Both the position numbers and the translations under genes were made by a program. This document shows positions 41,397-49,828 of a DNA stretch of 54,715 nt, in pieces. How positions within the stretch are numbered: the stretch's first letter is position 1; every line of letters starts with the position of its first letter. Origin of the DNA: Salinispora vitiensis. Its GTDB lineage: Bacteria > Actinomycetota > Actinomycetes > Mycobacteriales > Micromonosporaceae. The notes under the pieces are model-generated. The model had not been told where the DNA came from and did no database searches. It saw only the letters and a program-made list of their open reading frames with translations. The stretch spans positions 2,986,061 through 3,040,775 of the forward strand of contig NZ_KB900388.1 of the NCBI RefSeq assembly GCF_000378825.1. Direction: 5' to 3'.

Positions 41397-42637
41397 CCCG
41401 AGCATCTCCCGGAACCGACCGGACGCAAGCCGCGGCGCGGCTCGCTATCGGCGGGTACTTCTTCATAAACGGGGTGATCTTCGCGTCCTGGGTGTCGCGG
41501 ATCCCGGACATCATGCACCGGTTGCGGCTAGACGAGCGCCAGCTGGGCGCCGCGCTGTTCGTGGCGGCGGTTGGCACCGTGATCGGGCTGCTGTGGATGG
41601 AACGCCGGCTGGACCGGTACGGCAGCCATCGGGTCGTCGTCCTGGCGGCGTTGCTGGTCGCGCTCGGCCTGATCGGTCCGGGCCTGGCCGGGAGCCTGCC
41701 GTGGCTGATGGTCGCGCTGCTGGTGTTCGGACTCGCCAGCGGCGTACTGAACGTTGCGATGAACGCGCAGGCCGTAGCGCTGGATCGGGTGGCGGGCCGG
41801 CCGATCATCTCGTACTTCCACGCCGCGTACAGCGCCGGTGGCCTGATTGGCGCGGGCCTCGGCGCGCTCGCGGTGGCGGCCCGGCTATCACCGTCCGTCG
41901 CCTTCGCAGTCCTCGGGGTGGGGGCGGCTGCGGCGTCGCTGCTGGCGGCCCGGTGGGTCGTGCCGGAACGTCCGCTGCCGCCCGACGTCGGCATGGAAGC
42001 CGAGCATGCCGGAGCCGGCGTGGAAGCCGAACGCTCCGGGATCGGCGCGGCCGAACAACCGCCGCCGCGGCTGGGCGCGCGGATCACGCTTCTCGGGCTG
42101 TGTTGGTTCGCCTGCCTGATGGCCGAGGGTGTGATCGCCGACTGGGCCGGAGTGTTCCTGCGGGACGACCTGCAGGCCTCGCCGCACTTCGCACCGGCCG
42201 GTTTCTTCTTCTTCTCCGTCGCCATGGTGACCGCGCGGCTGACCGGAAGCCGGCTGGTTGCCCGGTTCGGCCCAGAACGAGTGGTCCAGACGAGCTCCCT
42301 CCTGGCGGCCGCCGGCCTCGTCCTGTTCGTGCTCGCCCCCAACTGGATCGTCGGGGTGCTCGGCCTGTGCGTCTTCGGCCTCGGTCTGGCCTGCATCGGG
42401 CCGCAACTGTTCCGCTGGGCCGGTGAGGGCGCGTCCCGCTGGACGGGCCGGGCGGTGGCGCGGGTGTCCGTCTTCGGGTACGTCGGCCTGCTCGGCGGAC
42501 CACCGATCATCGGCGTACTCGCCCACTGGATCGGGCTCCGTACCGCGTTGGCCGTCCTGATCGCATTGATGCTGGCCGTGGCAGTACTTTCACTCAGGGT
42601 CACCGCTCCGCGAGCGGTCACGACGGTCCGAGCCTGA
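41393..42637 (+). CDS. MFS transporter (YbjJ-like group)
   Basis: 414 aa with twelve membrane helices and a charged central linker (residues 195-220). The N-terminal signature FFINGVIFASWVSRIPDIMH is that of the YbjJ-like group, with RYGSHRVVVLAALLVALG as motif A region. GVLNVAMNAQAVALDRVAGR, then PIISYFHAAYSAGGLIGAGL are conserved in this group. Substrate unknown. Co-translated with the oxidoreductase and the 89-aa protein. Confidence 0.88.
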   Translation: MTRASPGTDRTQAAARLAIGGYFFINGVIFASWVSRIPDIMHRLRLDERQLGAALFVAAVGTVIGLLWMERRLDRYGSHRVVVLAALLVALGLIGPGLAGSLPWLMVALLVFGLASGVLNVAMNAQAVALDRVAGRPIISYFHAAYSAGGLIGAGLGALAVAARLSPSVAFAVLGVGAAAASLLAARWVVPERPLPPDVGMEAEHAGAGVEAERSGIGAAEQPPPRLGARITLLGLCWFACLMAEGVIADWAGVFLRDDLQASPHFAPAGFFFFSVAMVTARLTGSRLVARFGPERVVQTSSLLAAAGLVLFVLAPNWIVGVLGLCVFGLGLACIGPQLFRWAGEGASRWTGRAVARVSVFGYVGLLGGPPIIGVLAHWIGLRTALAVLIALMLAVAVLSLRVTAPRAVTTVRA

Positions 42638-42874
42638 GCACTGAGGCCGACCATCTGATGACGAGGCGGGTAGGCGGCATGACGACCCACCGCGCCAGCA
42701 CGGATCGACTCACTCATCACGCCGCCGGGTCGCGCGGGCGTTCGAAATGGCGCCGACCGGTAGCGATCTGACCGCGGCCGCCCGGCAGACCGCACACCAG
42801 ACTCTCGGGGACAACACCCGGACTCTCGAGCTGATACGTTGAGCAACCCCAACAAATCGACGAGCGGTCGATAG

Positions 42875-43591
42875 ATGGTCATTACTCTGGCAACGATTTT
42901 CGGCCTGGCACTCGTGGACAGCCTGAGTCCAGCAATGCTCGCGGTCAGCCTGTACTTCGTGCTGAAGACCGAGCGCTACGTCTCCCGGGTGGCCGTCTAC
43001 GTAGCGACGGTAGTGACGGTCTACCTCGGGCTCGGCATCGCCCTGATGCTCGGATTCGGTGCCCTGGCGGACATCATGAGCAACGACATTGGGCGAACGA
43101 TCGTTCACATACTGCAGGTCGTCGTCGGCGTCTCACTGCTCATCTACAGCATCGCCGGAGGCTGGTCCAAGAAGCCGGCGGAGCCGGTGCGACGCCCCAC
43201 CTCCCAGCGCATTCCGATCGTCATCGGGCTCGCCCTCAGTGTGACCCTGGCCGAGTTCCTCACCGCCCTGCCGTACTTCGGTGCCGTCGGCATCCTCGCC
43301 GGTAGCGACTTCACGACGCCGCAGTGGTTGTCCCTGCTGATCGCTTACAACATCGTCGCCGTCCTGCCCACAGTCGCGATCGTCTTCGTCGCGATCATCC
43401 TCCGCGAACGGCAACGTGAGCGTTTTCAACGCTGGCTCGACAAGCTGTCGAATTCCCGCGGGTCATGGCTGACCCTGGTCGGTATCGCCGGATTCCTGCT
43501 GGCGCGAAACGGCGCCGCATATCTGGTGGTGGACTTCGGCCTGGTGGACGGCCTAGTGGACATCGGCGATGCCGACACACCGCCGAAGTGA
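42875..43591 (+). CDS. GAP-family membrane protein (LysE-like fold)
   Basis: 238 aa with six membrane segments. The N-terminal FGLALVDSLSPAMLAVSLYF (D-x-x-x-P) and the internal LAEFLTALPYFGAVGIL match the GAP/SfLAP family, distant relatives of LysE exporters. In mycobacteria a member (Gap) moves glycopeptidolipids across the membrane; for others the substrate is unknown. Weak ribosome site. It lies 237 bases after the MFS gene, so its operon membership is open. Confidence 0.8.
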   Translation: MVITLATIFGLALVDSLSPAMLAVSLYFVLKTERYVSRVAVYVATVVTVYLGLGIALMLGFGALADIMSNDIGRTIVHILQVVVGVSLLIYSIAGGWSKKPAEPVRRPTSQRIPIVIGLALSVTLAEFLTALPYFGAVGILAGSDFTTPQWLSLLIAYNIVAVLPTVAIVFVAIILRERQRERFQRWLDKLSNSRGSWLTLVGIAGFLLARNGAAYLVVDFGLVDGLVDIGDADTPPK

Positions 43592-43735
43592 CATGGCAAC
43601 GGTCCGATCCCGCCAGCGGAGACCCGGACCGGTCGGTGCCGGGTTTCAGCCCTGGCTTCCGGCGCCGGTCCCGCGCGACGACAGCACGGGTCCCGCCGAA
43701 CGTAGTTTTGGCACGGTACCGGGATCGCGGAACCG

Positions 43736-44407
43736 TCAGCGGATCGTTCGGGAGGCCACGTGGCCCATCTCCCAGGCCCAGACCGCGATGCCCACCCGGT
43801 TGCGCACGTCGAGCTTCCGCTGGATCGCCGCGACGTGGGTCTTGACCGTGCCGGGCGAGATGAACAGCTCACCGGCGATGTCGGCGTTCGTCTTGCCACC
43901 GGCGACCTGTACCGCGATCTCGATCTCCCTCGCCGTCAGCGGCTCGATCAGCGCCGGCTGCGGCTTCGGGGGTGCGGTCAGATTCTTGAGCAACCGTACG
44001 GTGATCGACGGGCTGATCAGGCTGTCACCGGCCATTGCGGCGCGGACGGCCTCGATGAGCAGGTTCGGCCCCGAACGCTTGAGCAGGAACCCCGAGGCGC
44101 CGTGGCGCAGCGCCGGGTACACGTACTCGTCGAGGTCGAAGGTCGTGACCACAACCACGCGTACCTGACCGGGTGAGCCCGGCCCGGTGAGCCGGCGAGT
44201 GACCTCGAGACCGTCCATCTTCGGCATCCGGATGTCAACCAGCAGCACGTCCGGGCGCAACCGGTCGGCGAGGTCAAGCGCGGCTACCCCGTCGGCGGCC
44301 GCACCCACGACCTCCATGTCCGCCTGGCTCTCCAGGATGCGCCGCACGCCCCGCCGGACCATGTCCTGATCATCGGCGATCAGTACCCGTATCGTCACGG
44401 GCGCCAT
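43736..44407 (-). CDS. NarL/LuxR-family response regulator
   Basis: 223 aa from the ATG at 44407. Acidic pocket IADDQDMVRRG, phospho-acceptor Asp58 (LLVDIRMPKMDGLEV), conserved Lys in FLLKRSGPNLL. The LuxR helix-turn-helix runs EPLTAREIEIAVQVAGGKTN, then ADIAGELFISPGTVKTHVAA. It is last in a minus-strand row: kinase (45853), DUF4097 lipoprotein (44991), ABC remnants, regulator. The partner kinase is therefore almost certainly the one at 45853 even though they are 1.4 kb apart. Confidence 0.9.
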   Translation of the reverse strand: MAPVTIRVLIADDQDMVRRGVRRILESQADMEVVGAAADGVAALDLADRLRPDVLLVDIRMPKMDGLEVTRRLTGPGSPGQVRVVVVTTFDLDEYVYPALRHGASGFLLKRSGPNLLIEAVRAAMAGDSLISPSITVRLLKNLTAPPKPQPALIEPLTAREIEIAVQVAGGKTNADIAGELFISPGTVKTHVAAIQRKLDVRNRVGIAVWAWEMGHVASRTIR

Positions 44408-44459
44408 GGTGGCACGCGGCCGGCGCCCGTGACGAGCCACACATTCCCGATGGTCCGGT

Positions 44460-45003
44460 CAGGTCTCGTCCGGCCGCTGCCGTCGCACCACGCCGGCTGC
44501 AAAGACGACAGCCAGCATCAGCGCCGCCGTACCGGCCACCAGCAGCGGCGACGGGCCAGTCGGGCGACCGGACTCACGGACCGCGCCCATGAAATCCACG
44601 AAGGCGACGCGCAGCCACCATCAGCTGCCGGTCCGCACCGGCGTGGCCGCGATGAGCTGCCCGACGCCGGTACTCCGGTCGCGGGCGATCGAGTTGCGCA
44701 CCACGTAGAACCCGCCGAGCGTGAGCCATAGGGCGCTCGCGAAGGCAATGAGCGTACCGATGTAGGGGCTGTTGTAGATGCCGCGGTACGGCCCGATGTA
44801 CATGACCACCCCGTGGGTGTCCGCGGCCGCCGCGGCCAGGTAGCCGAGCCCGGTGGTCAGCTCGTTCACTATGACCACTCGTGGGTCGGCGAGGAGCGCC
44901 TGCGCGATGCCGATTCGCCGCAGCATGCCGCCGGAGTACTTCCCGAGCGGGCGCTGGTGACGTTGATTATCTCCAACATGTCGGGTCCGCCTAGGCCTTG
45001 TTG
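44460..45003 (-). pseudogene. ABC ATPase-permease deletion fusion
   Basis: From 44960 the frame reads LGKYSGGMLRRIGIAQALLA, then DPRVVIVNELTTGLG, an ABC ATPase signature and a damaged Walker B (DEPT to NELT). It then jumps in frame to a permease start: GVVMYIGPYRGIYNSPYIGT and LIAFASALWLTLGGFYVVRN. Further left, a separate frame ending at 44460 (FMGAVRESGRPTGPSPLLVA, then a final helix and RRQRPDET) is the permease C-terminus. So an ATPase gene and a permease gene were joined and gutted by deletions. The lipoprotein and the two-component genes around it remain intact. Confidence 0.65.
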
Positions 45004-45722
45004 ACGCGGATTCGGCCATCGACGGCCGTCACCGTAATGACTCGCTTGCTCGCCGGGTCGGAGTCAAGGCCGTCGGCCCTGCCCACGATCTTGTACGTCT
45101 CCGGACCCTTCGGCAGGGTCACCTCGACCGAACCGCTTGCGTTGGCCTCGACCCGGTCCGGGGCCACGGCGAAGCCGAGCTTGATGTTGGCGTCGGCCGT
45201 GGTGCTCGCCGTCACGTCGCGCGAGCGCGCTCCGGTGACGACGATGTCGCCGCCACCGCTCTTCAACCGCAGCTTTCCGGCCGGGTTGCTGGCTCGCAGT
45301 GATCCGTCGTTGGTGAGCGTGGCGGTGAGGTCGCCGGCCAACGCGTCGATCTTCACCGGGCTGCCGGACGACTTCAACTCGATCGCAACGCCCTTGGGCA
45401 CTTTGACCGTGTGCTCGCTGGAGCATTCGAGCACCAGGCCGCTGCAGTTGACGCTCAGCTTCAGCGTGTCGCCATCCAGCGCCCAGGTGGCGTCGCCGTC
45501 GTCCTCGGCGTCGCCTTCCAGCGACCGCTCCACCTCGATGTCGGCGCCGTCGCCGTTGGCGATCCTCAGCTCCGTCTCCCTGGTGTCGATTACGAGCAAC
45601 GTGCCGGAGAAGGGGAAGCTTCGGCTCTCCGTCTTGGCCGGCCCCGCATCGCAGCCGGTCAGCCCGGCGAGCAGGGTCGTGGCTACCAGTAGGACACCTG
45701 CTGATGTCTTGCGCAAAACCAC
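44991..45722 (-). CDS. DUF4097-type lipoprotein
   Basis: 243 aa. GTG at 45722 with CTGGAGG upstream. Lipobox LTGC with Cys24, so it is lipid-anchored on the outer face. The mature part is a beta-helix of short repeats: SRSFPFSGTLLVIDTRETEL, VKVPKGVAIELKSSGSPVKI, RLKSGGGDIVVTGARSRDVT and VEVTLPKGPETYKIV. This is DUF4097/DUF2807, a putative adhesin-like solenoid. In actinomycetes such genes lie beside DesK-type kinases and ABC transporters, where they may take part in envelope sensing; that role is inferred. Confidence 0.85.
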   Translation of the reverse strand: MVLRKTSAGVLLVATTLLAGLTGCDAGPAKTESRSFPFSGTLLVIDTRETELRIANGDGADIEVERSLEGDAEDDGDATWALDGDTLKLSVNCSGLVLECSSEHTVKVPKGVAIELKSSGSPVKIDALAGDLTATLTNDGSLRASNPAGKLRLKSGGGDIVVTGARSRDVTASTTADANIKLGFAVAPDRVEANASGSVEVTLPKGPETYKIVGRADGLDSDPASKRVITVTAVDGRIRVNKA

Positions 45723-45852
45723 CAGTTCCTCCAGCGACTCGTTTGCTGTACGTACTCAGCCTCGCGGCCCCCGCGCGCCGGTGCATCTGCTGTTCGGCAG
45801 AGATCTGTCCTGGCGCTCACGCCAGCAAGTCGGTGGTCCACCGCGAGCGGAG

Positions 45853-47040
45853 CTACCAGCTACGGCCGGGAGCTGCCGTCGGAACCGGCAACACGCAGAG
45901 CACCTGCCAACCGGTCCCCTGCGGTCCGGCGGTCAAGCTGCCACCGAGGGCATCGGTACGCCCGACGAGCCCCGCTAGGCCGGTGCCGCCGCCATGGCGT
46001 ACCCGGAGGGGCGAGCCCGTGCCACCGTCGTTGGTGACCGACACCGATACCGCCGGCCCCGGCATCGAGGTCACTGAGACGGCGACTGCCGTCGCTCCGG
46101 CGGCGTGCCGCCGGATGTTGGTCAACGCTTCGAGCACCACCGCGTACACGGTCTTCTCCACTTCGGGCCCAAGGGTGTCGGGCAGGCTGTCGGCCATCGC
46201 CAGCTCGGCCCGGACCGTGCCCCCGGCGGCAAACCGCTCAACCAGCTCGGCGAGGTCGGCCAGGCCGTACACCCGGGTCGACGGCTGGTCGTCGGGCTCG
46301 GTGACGTCCGGACTACGCAGCGCCTGCACGGTGTGGTCCATCGAGTCCAGGGCGCGCAGGCCGGCCTCCTCGATGCGGGCCAGCAGGTGCCGGGTCTGCT
46401 CGGGGTCGTAGTCCGACACCCGGGCGGCCTGGGCCTCCAAGACGATGCCCATCACGTCGTGCGCGACGAAGTCGTGCAGGTCGCTGGCTACCTCCAAGCG
46501 TTGTTGCCGCCGGGCGTGAACCACGGACCGTTCCCGCCGCCGGTCCAGTGACCGCAGGTAGAGCCCCACGCCGACTGCGCAGGCGGCCGGGAAGAGTGCC
46601 AGCGCCAAACCGACCACCGACTCGGCCCAGCCGGACGTGGGCAGCCGCAGCGTCAACCGCAGCGGCAGGAACAGCACCGCGGCGCCGGTCACCGCCGCGA
46701 CCGCGACGACCTGCCGGTCTGGCACCCGCCGGACGACCCGGGCCATCAGTGCCCACAGTGCCACGATCTCGAATGGCATCCACAGCAGGGTGAGAGCGTG
46801 CGGCCCCGGATAGCCGAGGTCGACGGCCAGCGAGACCCCGGCGGCGGCGCTGGCTGCGATCGCCAGCGAGACCGGCCCGGCCGGCCAGCGCAGGATCGCC
46901 GCGGCGAGCGCCATCGCGGCCGGAATCGCGCACAGCCAGCCGACTGGCGGCCCGAGCAGGGCCAGGAGCAGCACCATAATAACGGCGATGCCGCACCAGA
47001 CATCGCGGCGGAGCCACCACCGCAGGAATTTGGTCAGCAT
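45853..47040 (-). CDS. Sensor histidine kinase (NarL/DesK class)
   Basis: 395 aa, ATG at 47040. Membrane helices at 15-30, 36-55, 58-75, 82-103, 111-130 and 140-163, with short loops (intramembrane-sensing type). Dimerisation box VASDLHDFVAHDVMGIVLEA with phospho-acceptor His189. The ATPase N box is VLEALTNIRRHAAG. The G boxes are degenerate (VTNDGGTGSPL, GGTGLAGLVGRTDALGG), with NDGG in place of DNGxG, which may lower activity. Its gene is first in the row with the DUF4097 lipoprotein, ABC debris and response regulator. Confidence 0.88.
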   Translation of the reverse strand: MLTKFLRWWLRRDVWCGIAVIMVLLLALLGPPVGWLCAIPAAMALAAAILRWPAGPVSLAIAASAAAGVSLAVDLGYPGPHALTLLWMPFEIVALWALMARVVRRVPDRQVVAVAAVTGAAVLFLPLRLTLRLPTSGWAESVVGLALALFPAACAVGVGLYLRSLDRRRERSVVHARRQQRLEVASDLHDFVAHDVMGIVLEAQAARVSDYDPEQTRHLLARIEEAGLRALDSMDHTVQALRSPDVTEPDDQPSTRVYGLADLAELVERFAAGGTVRAELAMADSLPDTLGPEVEKTVYAVVLEALTNIRRHAAGATAVAVSVTSMPGPAVSVSVTNDGGTGSPLRVRHGGGTGLAGLVGRTDALGGSLTAGPQGTGWQVLCVLPVPTAAPGRSW

Positions 47041-47228
47041 GACGAGAGCCTAGGCAGCATCGCGGTCCGGCGATGACCGCCAGCGGAGCACCTACCTCGG
47101 AACGTCTATCGTTACGTGATTGGCGGCGCGGATGATCAGGTGCGCCGCCGTAGCCCAGCCCCATTTGGGGGTGCAGGCTCTATACTTGCCATCGCGTAAA
47201 CACGGAGGGCCGCTGAGCTTAGAGGTTG

Positions 47229-47879
47229 GTGCGCACTTTGAGCGAAAAGGATATAAAGACCACCTCCGACGAAAACTTGCGCCATCGCCACGCTCCGGTA
47301 TTTATTGCTGCTTTTGTGATGGTTAGCGTAGTGGCCGTGTCTGTTTTCATCTATAACAACCGGGGACCGAAACCCCCGGGAGGCGAGCTCAAGCTTCCAC
47401 CACCCTACGGATGGCACACCTCTGAAGATGTCGGCACAAAATTCACGGACGGCCTCAATCTCGTTACGGTAACACCGCACGGACGAGGTCCACTGCGCCT
47501 CATCTCAGCGAGGCCAGTCATGGATTCCGGCAAGAGCGTACTTGTCATCGAAACCCTGGCGCGAATCAATCCGGACATGCTACCGCCGAACGCTGAAGTG
47601 GGGTCGTTCCAGCAGGGGCTCGGGTTTCCACCTACACAGCCTCATGCGGCAGGCGCCATGCCCGTCGAAGGGCTAATCGTTCAGCCACCTGAACCGGGCG
47701 AGAATCGCTGGATCGAGCTCCAGATTGGCCTTGAGGTAATCGCGCCGGGCCGCTCCGTGCGTCGCGGCATCGAACTTGTCTACGAATATGAAGGTAATCG
47801 ACATATAGCATTTATCCCAAGTTATGTGGCCTACTGTGCGCCAGCTACTGTGGAGTGCGAGCCTGAGTATGACAAGTAA
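47229..47879 (+). CDS. Single-pass membrane protein, unknown
   Basis: About 216 aa. The start is uncertain (GTG at 47229 or TTG at 47226; GAGG lies very close). One membrane helix at about residues 22-43 (VFIAAFVMVSVVAVSVFIYN) is followed by a Gly/Pro linker and an extracellular domain of about 165 residues with a beta-sandwich look (PLRLISARPVMDSGKSVLVI, IELQIGLEVIAPGRSVRRGI, ELVYEYEGNRHIAFIPSYVA). Two late cysteines (YCAPATVECEPEYDK) may pair. The gene is noticeably more AT-rich than its neighbours, which suggests transfer. No family recognised. Confidence 0.65.
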   Translation: MRTLSEKDIKTTSDENLRHRHAPVFIAAFVMVSVVAVSVFIYNNRGPKPPGGELKLPPPYGWHTSEDVGTKFTDGLNLVTVTPHGRGPLRLISARPVMDSGKSVLVIETLARINPDMLPPNAEVGSFQQGLGFPPTQPHAAGAMPVEGLIVQPPEPGENRWIELQIGLEVIAPGRSVRRGIELVYEYEGNRHIAFIPSYVAYCAPATVECEPEYDK

Positions 47880-47942
47880 ACCGGGCATCATTCATGGGTC
47901 TGCTGCACCGAGGCTCCCACTCCAGAAAAGGTGATGTGGACG

Positions 47943-48956
47943 ATGAAGCTGCGCAAACTAGGTGCTGACGGGCCGATGGTGTCGAGGTTGGCGCTGGGCT
48001 GCATGACCTTCGGGCAGGAAACCGACGAGGACTCGGCGTACGCGATCCTCGACGCCTTCGTCGAGGCTGGCGGCACGCTGATCGACAACGCCGACGTCTA
48101 CGCCGACGGCCGCAGCGAGGAGATTCTGGGCCGTTGGATGCGGGACCGCCCGGAGCACCGCAAGAACCTGGTCCTCGCTACCAAGGGGCGATTTCCGGTG
48201 ACCGGCCAGCCGGGTGCGGGTCTGAGCCGGGCCTATCTGCACCGGGCGCTGGACGCCAGCCTGCGGCGACTCGGCGTCGAACGAATCGACATCTACCAAG
48301 CGCACGGGCCCGACCCCCGAGAACCCCCCGAGGAGTTCGCTGCTTTCGCCGTCGAGGCCACCGCGGCAGGCAAGGTGGCGCACCTCGGGGTCAGCAACTT
48401 CGCCGGGTGGCAGACGGCATTGCTGCACTCCGAGATGCTACGGTCCGGGGCTGCCGCACCGGTTTCGCTGCAGCCTCAGTACAGCCTGCTCGTGCGCGAG
48501 CCCGAGTGGGAGCAGCTTCCGGCGGCTCAGGCGCTCAACATGGGCACCATGGTGTGGGGCCCGCTCGGGGCGGGCTGGCTAACCGGCAAGTATCGCCGCG
48601 ATTCCAATGCGCCTTCGGGAAGCCGGCTGGGTGACGACCCGAACCGGGGTCTGGAGGCATTCTCCCGGCGGGGCACCGAGCGGAACTGGCGTATCGTCGA
48701 GACACTCGCTGAGGTCGCGGCACACCACGGCCTCACCCCCGCGCACGTCGCGCTGGCATGGGTAATGGACCGGCCCGGCATCACCGCTGCTCTGGTCGGT
48801 GCCCGCACGGCCGACCAGCTACGCACAAGCCTCCAGGCAGAGAACCTGCACCTCGATCCCGCTGCCATGGAGATTCTTAACAAGGTCAGCGAACCGGCGA
48901 CTCCCGACTACCCCTACACGTTCCTCACGGAAGTGTCGGCGTGGAACGAACGCTGA
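47943..48956 (+). CDS. Aldo/keto reductase
   Basis: 337 aa from the ATG at 47943. The stretch AAAAGGTGAT seven bases upstream complements the 16S tail and decides against the two earlier starts. The catalytic tetrad is complete: Asp48 and Tyr53 in LIDNADVYADGRSEEILG, Lys81 in LATKGRF, His121 in IYQAHGPD. The NADPH site is formed by GARTADQL near the C-terminus. Closest to the AKR11/AKR12-like group that reduces or oxidises sugar-type and keto intermediates. It is followed 66 bases later by the thymidylate-kinase-like gene on the same strand. Confidence 0.9.
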   Translation: MKLRKLGADGPMVSRLALGCMTFGQETDEDSAYAILDAFVEAGGTLIDNADVYADGRSEEILGRWMRDRPEHRKNLVLATKGRFPVTGQPGAGLSRAYLHRALDASLRRLGVERIDIYQAHGPDPREPPEEFAAFAVEATAAGKVAHLGVSNFAGWQTALLHSEMLRSGAAAPVSLQPQYSLLVREPEWEQLPAAQALNMGTMVWGPLGAGWLTGKYRRDSNAPSGSRLGDDPNRGLEAFSRRGTERNWRIVETLAEVAAHHGLTPAHVALAWVMDRPGITAALVGARTADQLRTSLQAENLHLDPAAMEILNKVSEPATPDYPYTFLTEVSAWNER

Positions 48957-49022
48957 CCTGGGTAGACCGCGTAGCCCCGGCGGGGCGGGCGATGCTCGCT
49001 GGCCCTAAAGAAAGGCTGATGC

Positions 49023-49691
49023 GTGTTTGACCTGAACGTTCCCGGCCGGTTGATCGCAATCGTCGGCATCGACGGAGCAGGCAAAACGACACAGGCAAAG
49101 GAGCTCACGTCGTGGCTCAAAACGCTCGGTGTTCCCGCATGTCAACTGCCGCATCAGACCCTTCTCCCGGTCCGACAGTCCCTCGACGAGATCGCTCGGG
49201 AAGATGGCTTCGAGGATCACCTCGCAATGTTGGGTCCAGAAATCATCCGCCTGATCTCGGCGTGCTGTAAATTTGTTACGCTCTCCGCGCTGAAGGGAAC
49301 GGCAGCCGATCCGGAATCTGTCACCTTGATGGATCGCTACACTTACTGTCAATATGCGGCGGTTCGGTTGCAGCGGGCGGACAACGAGGAGTTCCTGCGG
49401 CGCCTCAACCGCGCGCTCCCCACCCCCGACCTGACCATCTTCCTCGACGTCGATCCCGCTGCCGCTCAACGACGTATCGAAAGTCGCGGCATCGATCGGG
49501 AGAGCATCGACTTTCTCGCCGGCTACCGGCGCGCCTACCGGTCCCTGCCAGAGTTCGACAGCTTCGTCGTTGTGGACGGCAACGGTGGGCGGGAGGCGGT
49601 GCAGCGGGCTCTGCGTGAGGTCGTCGCCACCGCCCTCGACATGCCGGCGCCCCTTCCCCAGCCACCCACAGGGCACGACCCCGACCGGTAG
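49023..49691 (+). CDS. Thymidylate-kinase-like P-loop nucleotide kinase
   Basis: 222 aa, GTG at 49023 with AAAGAAAGG upstream. P-loop GIDGAGKTTQAKEL (residues 15-28), DRY motif LMDRYTYCQYA and lid RIESRGIDRESID. FLDVDPAAAQRRI is the usual strand before the lid. True Tmk proteins have a TREPGGT loop after the P-loop; here that place reads PACQLPHQTLLPVRQSLDEI, so the phosphate acceptor may not be dTMP. In actinomycetes such paralogues occur in addition to the housekeeping tmk. It lies downstream of the aldo/keto reductase and may be in its operon. Confidence 0.8.
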   Translation: MFDLNVPGRLIAIVGIDGAGKTTQAKELTSWLKTLGVPACQLPHQTLLPVRQSLDEIAREDGFEDHLAMLGPEIIRLISACCKFVTLSALKGTAADPESVTLMDRYTYCQYAAVRLQRADNEEFLRRLNRALPTPDLTIFLDVDPAAAQRRIESRGIDRESIDFLAGYRRAYRSLPEFDSFVVVDGNGGREAVQRALREVVATALDMPAPLPQPPTGHDPDR

Positions 49692-49828
49692 ACACTGACG
49701 TGGTTGCGGCAGTCGAGCCGGGAACCACGACAGTCCTACGAGGACCAGCGCTTTGTCAGAGCGCGCAACCGTGCAGGGCGCCATCTCGTCGAGTTCGTCT
49801 GGCTGCCCTTCTATCGGCCTCGGGCGGC

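Noticed and set aside
41176..42882. 568-codon minus-strand frame opposite the MFS gene
   Set aside because: Ser/Thr/Pro/Arg-rich shadow with no motifs, opposite a complete 12-helix transporter.
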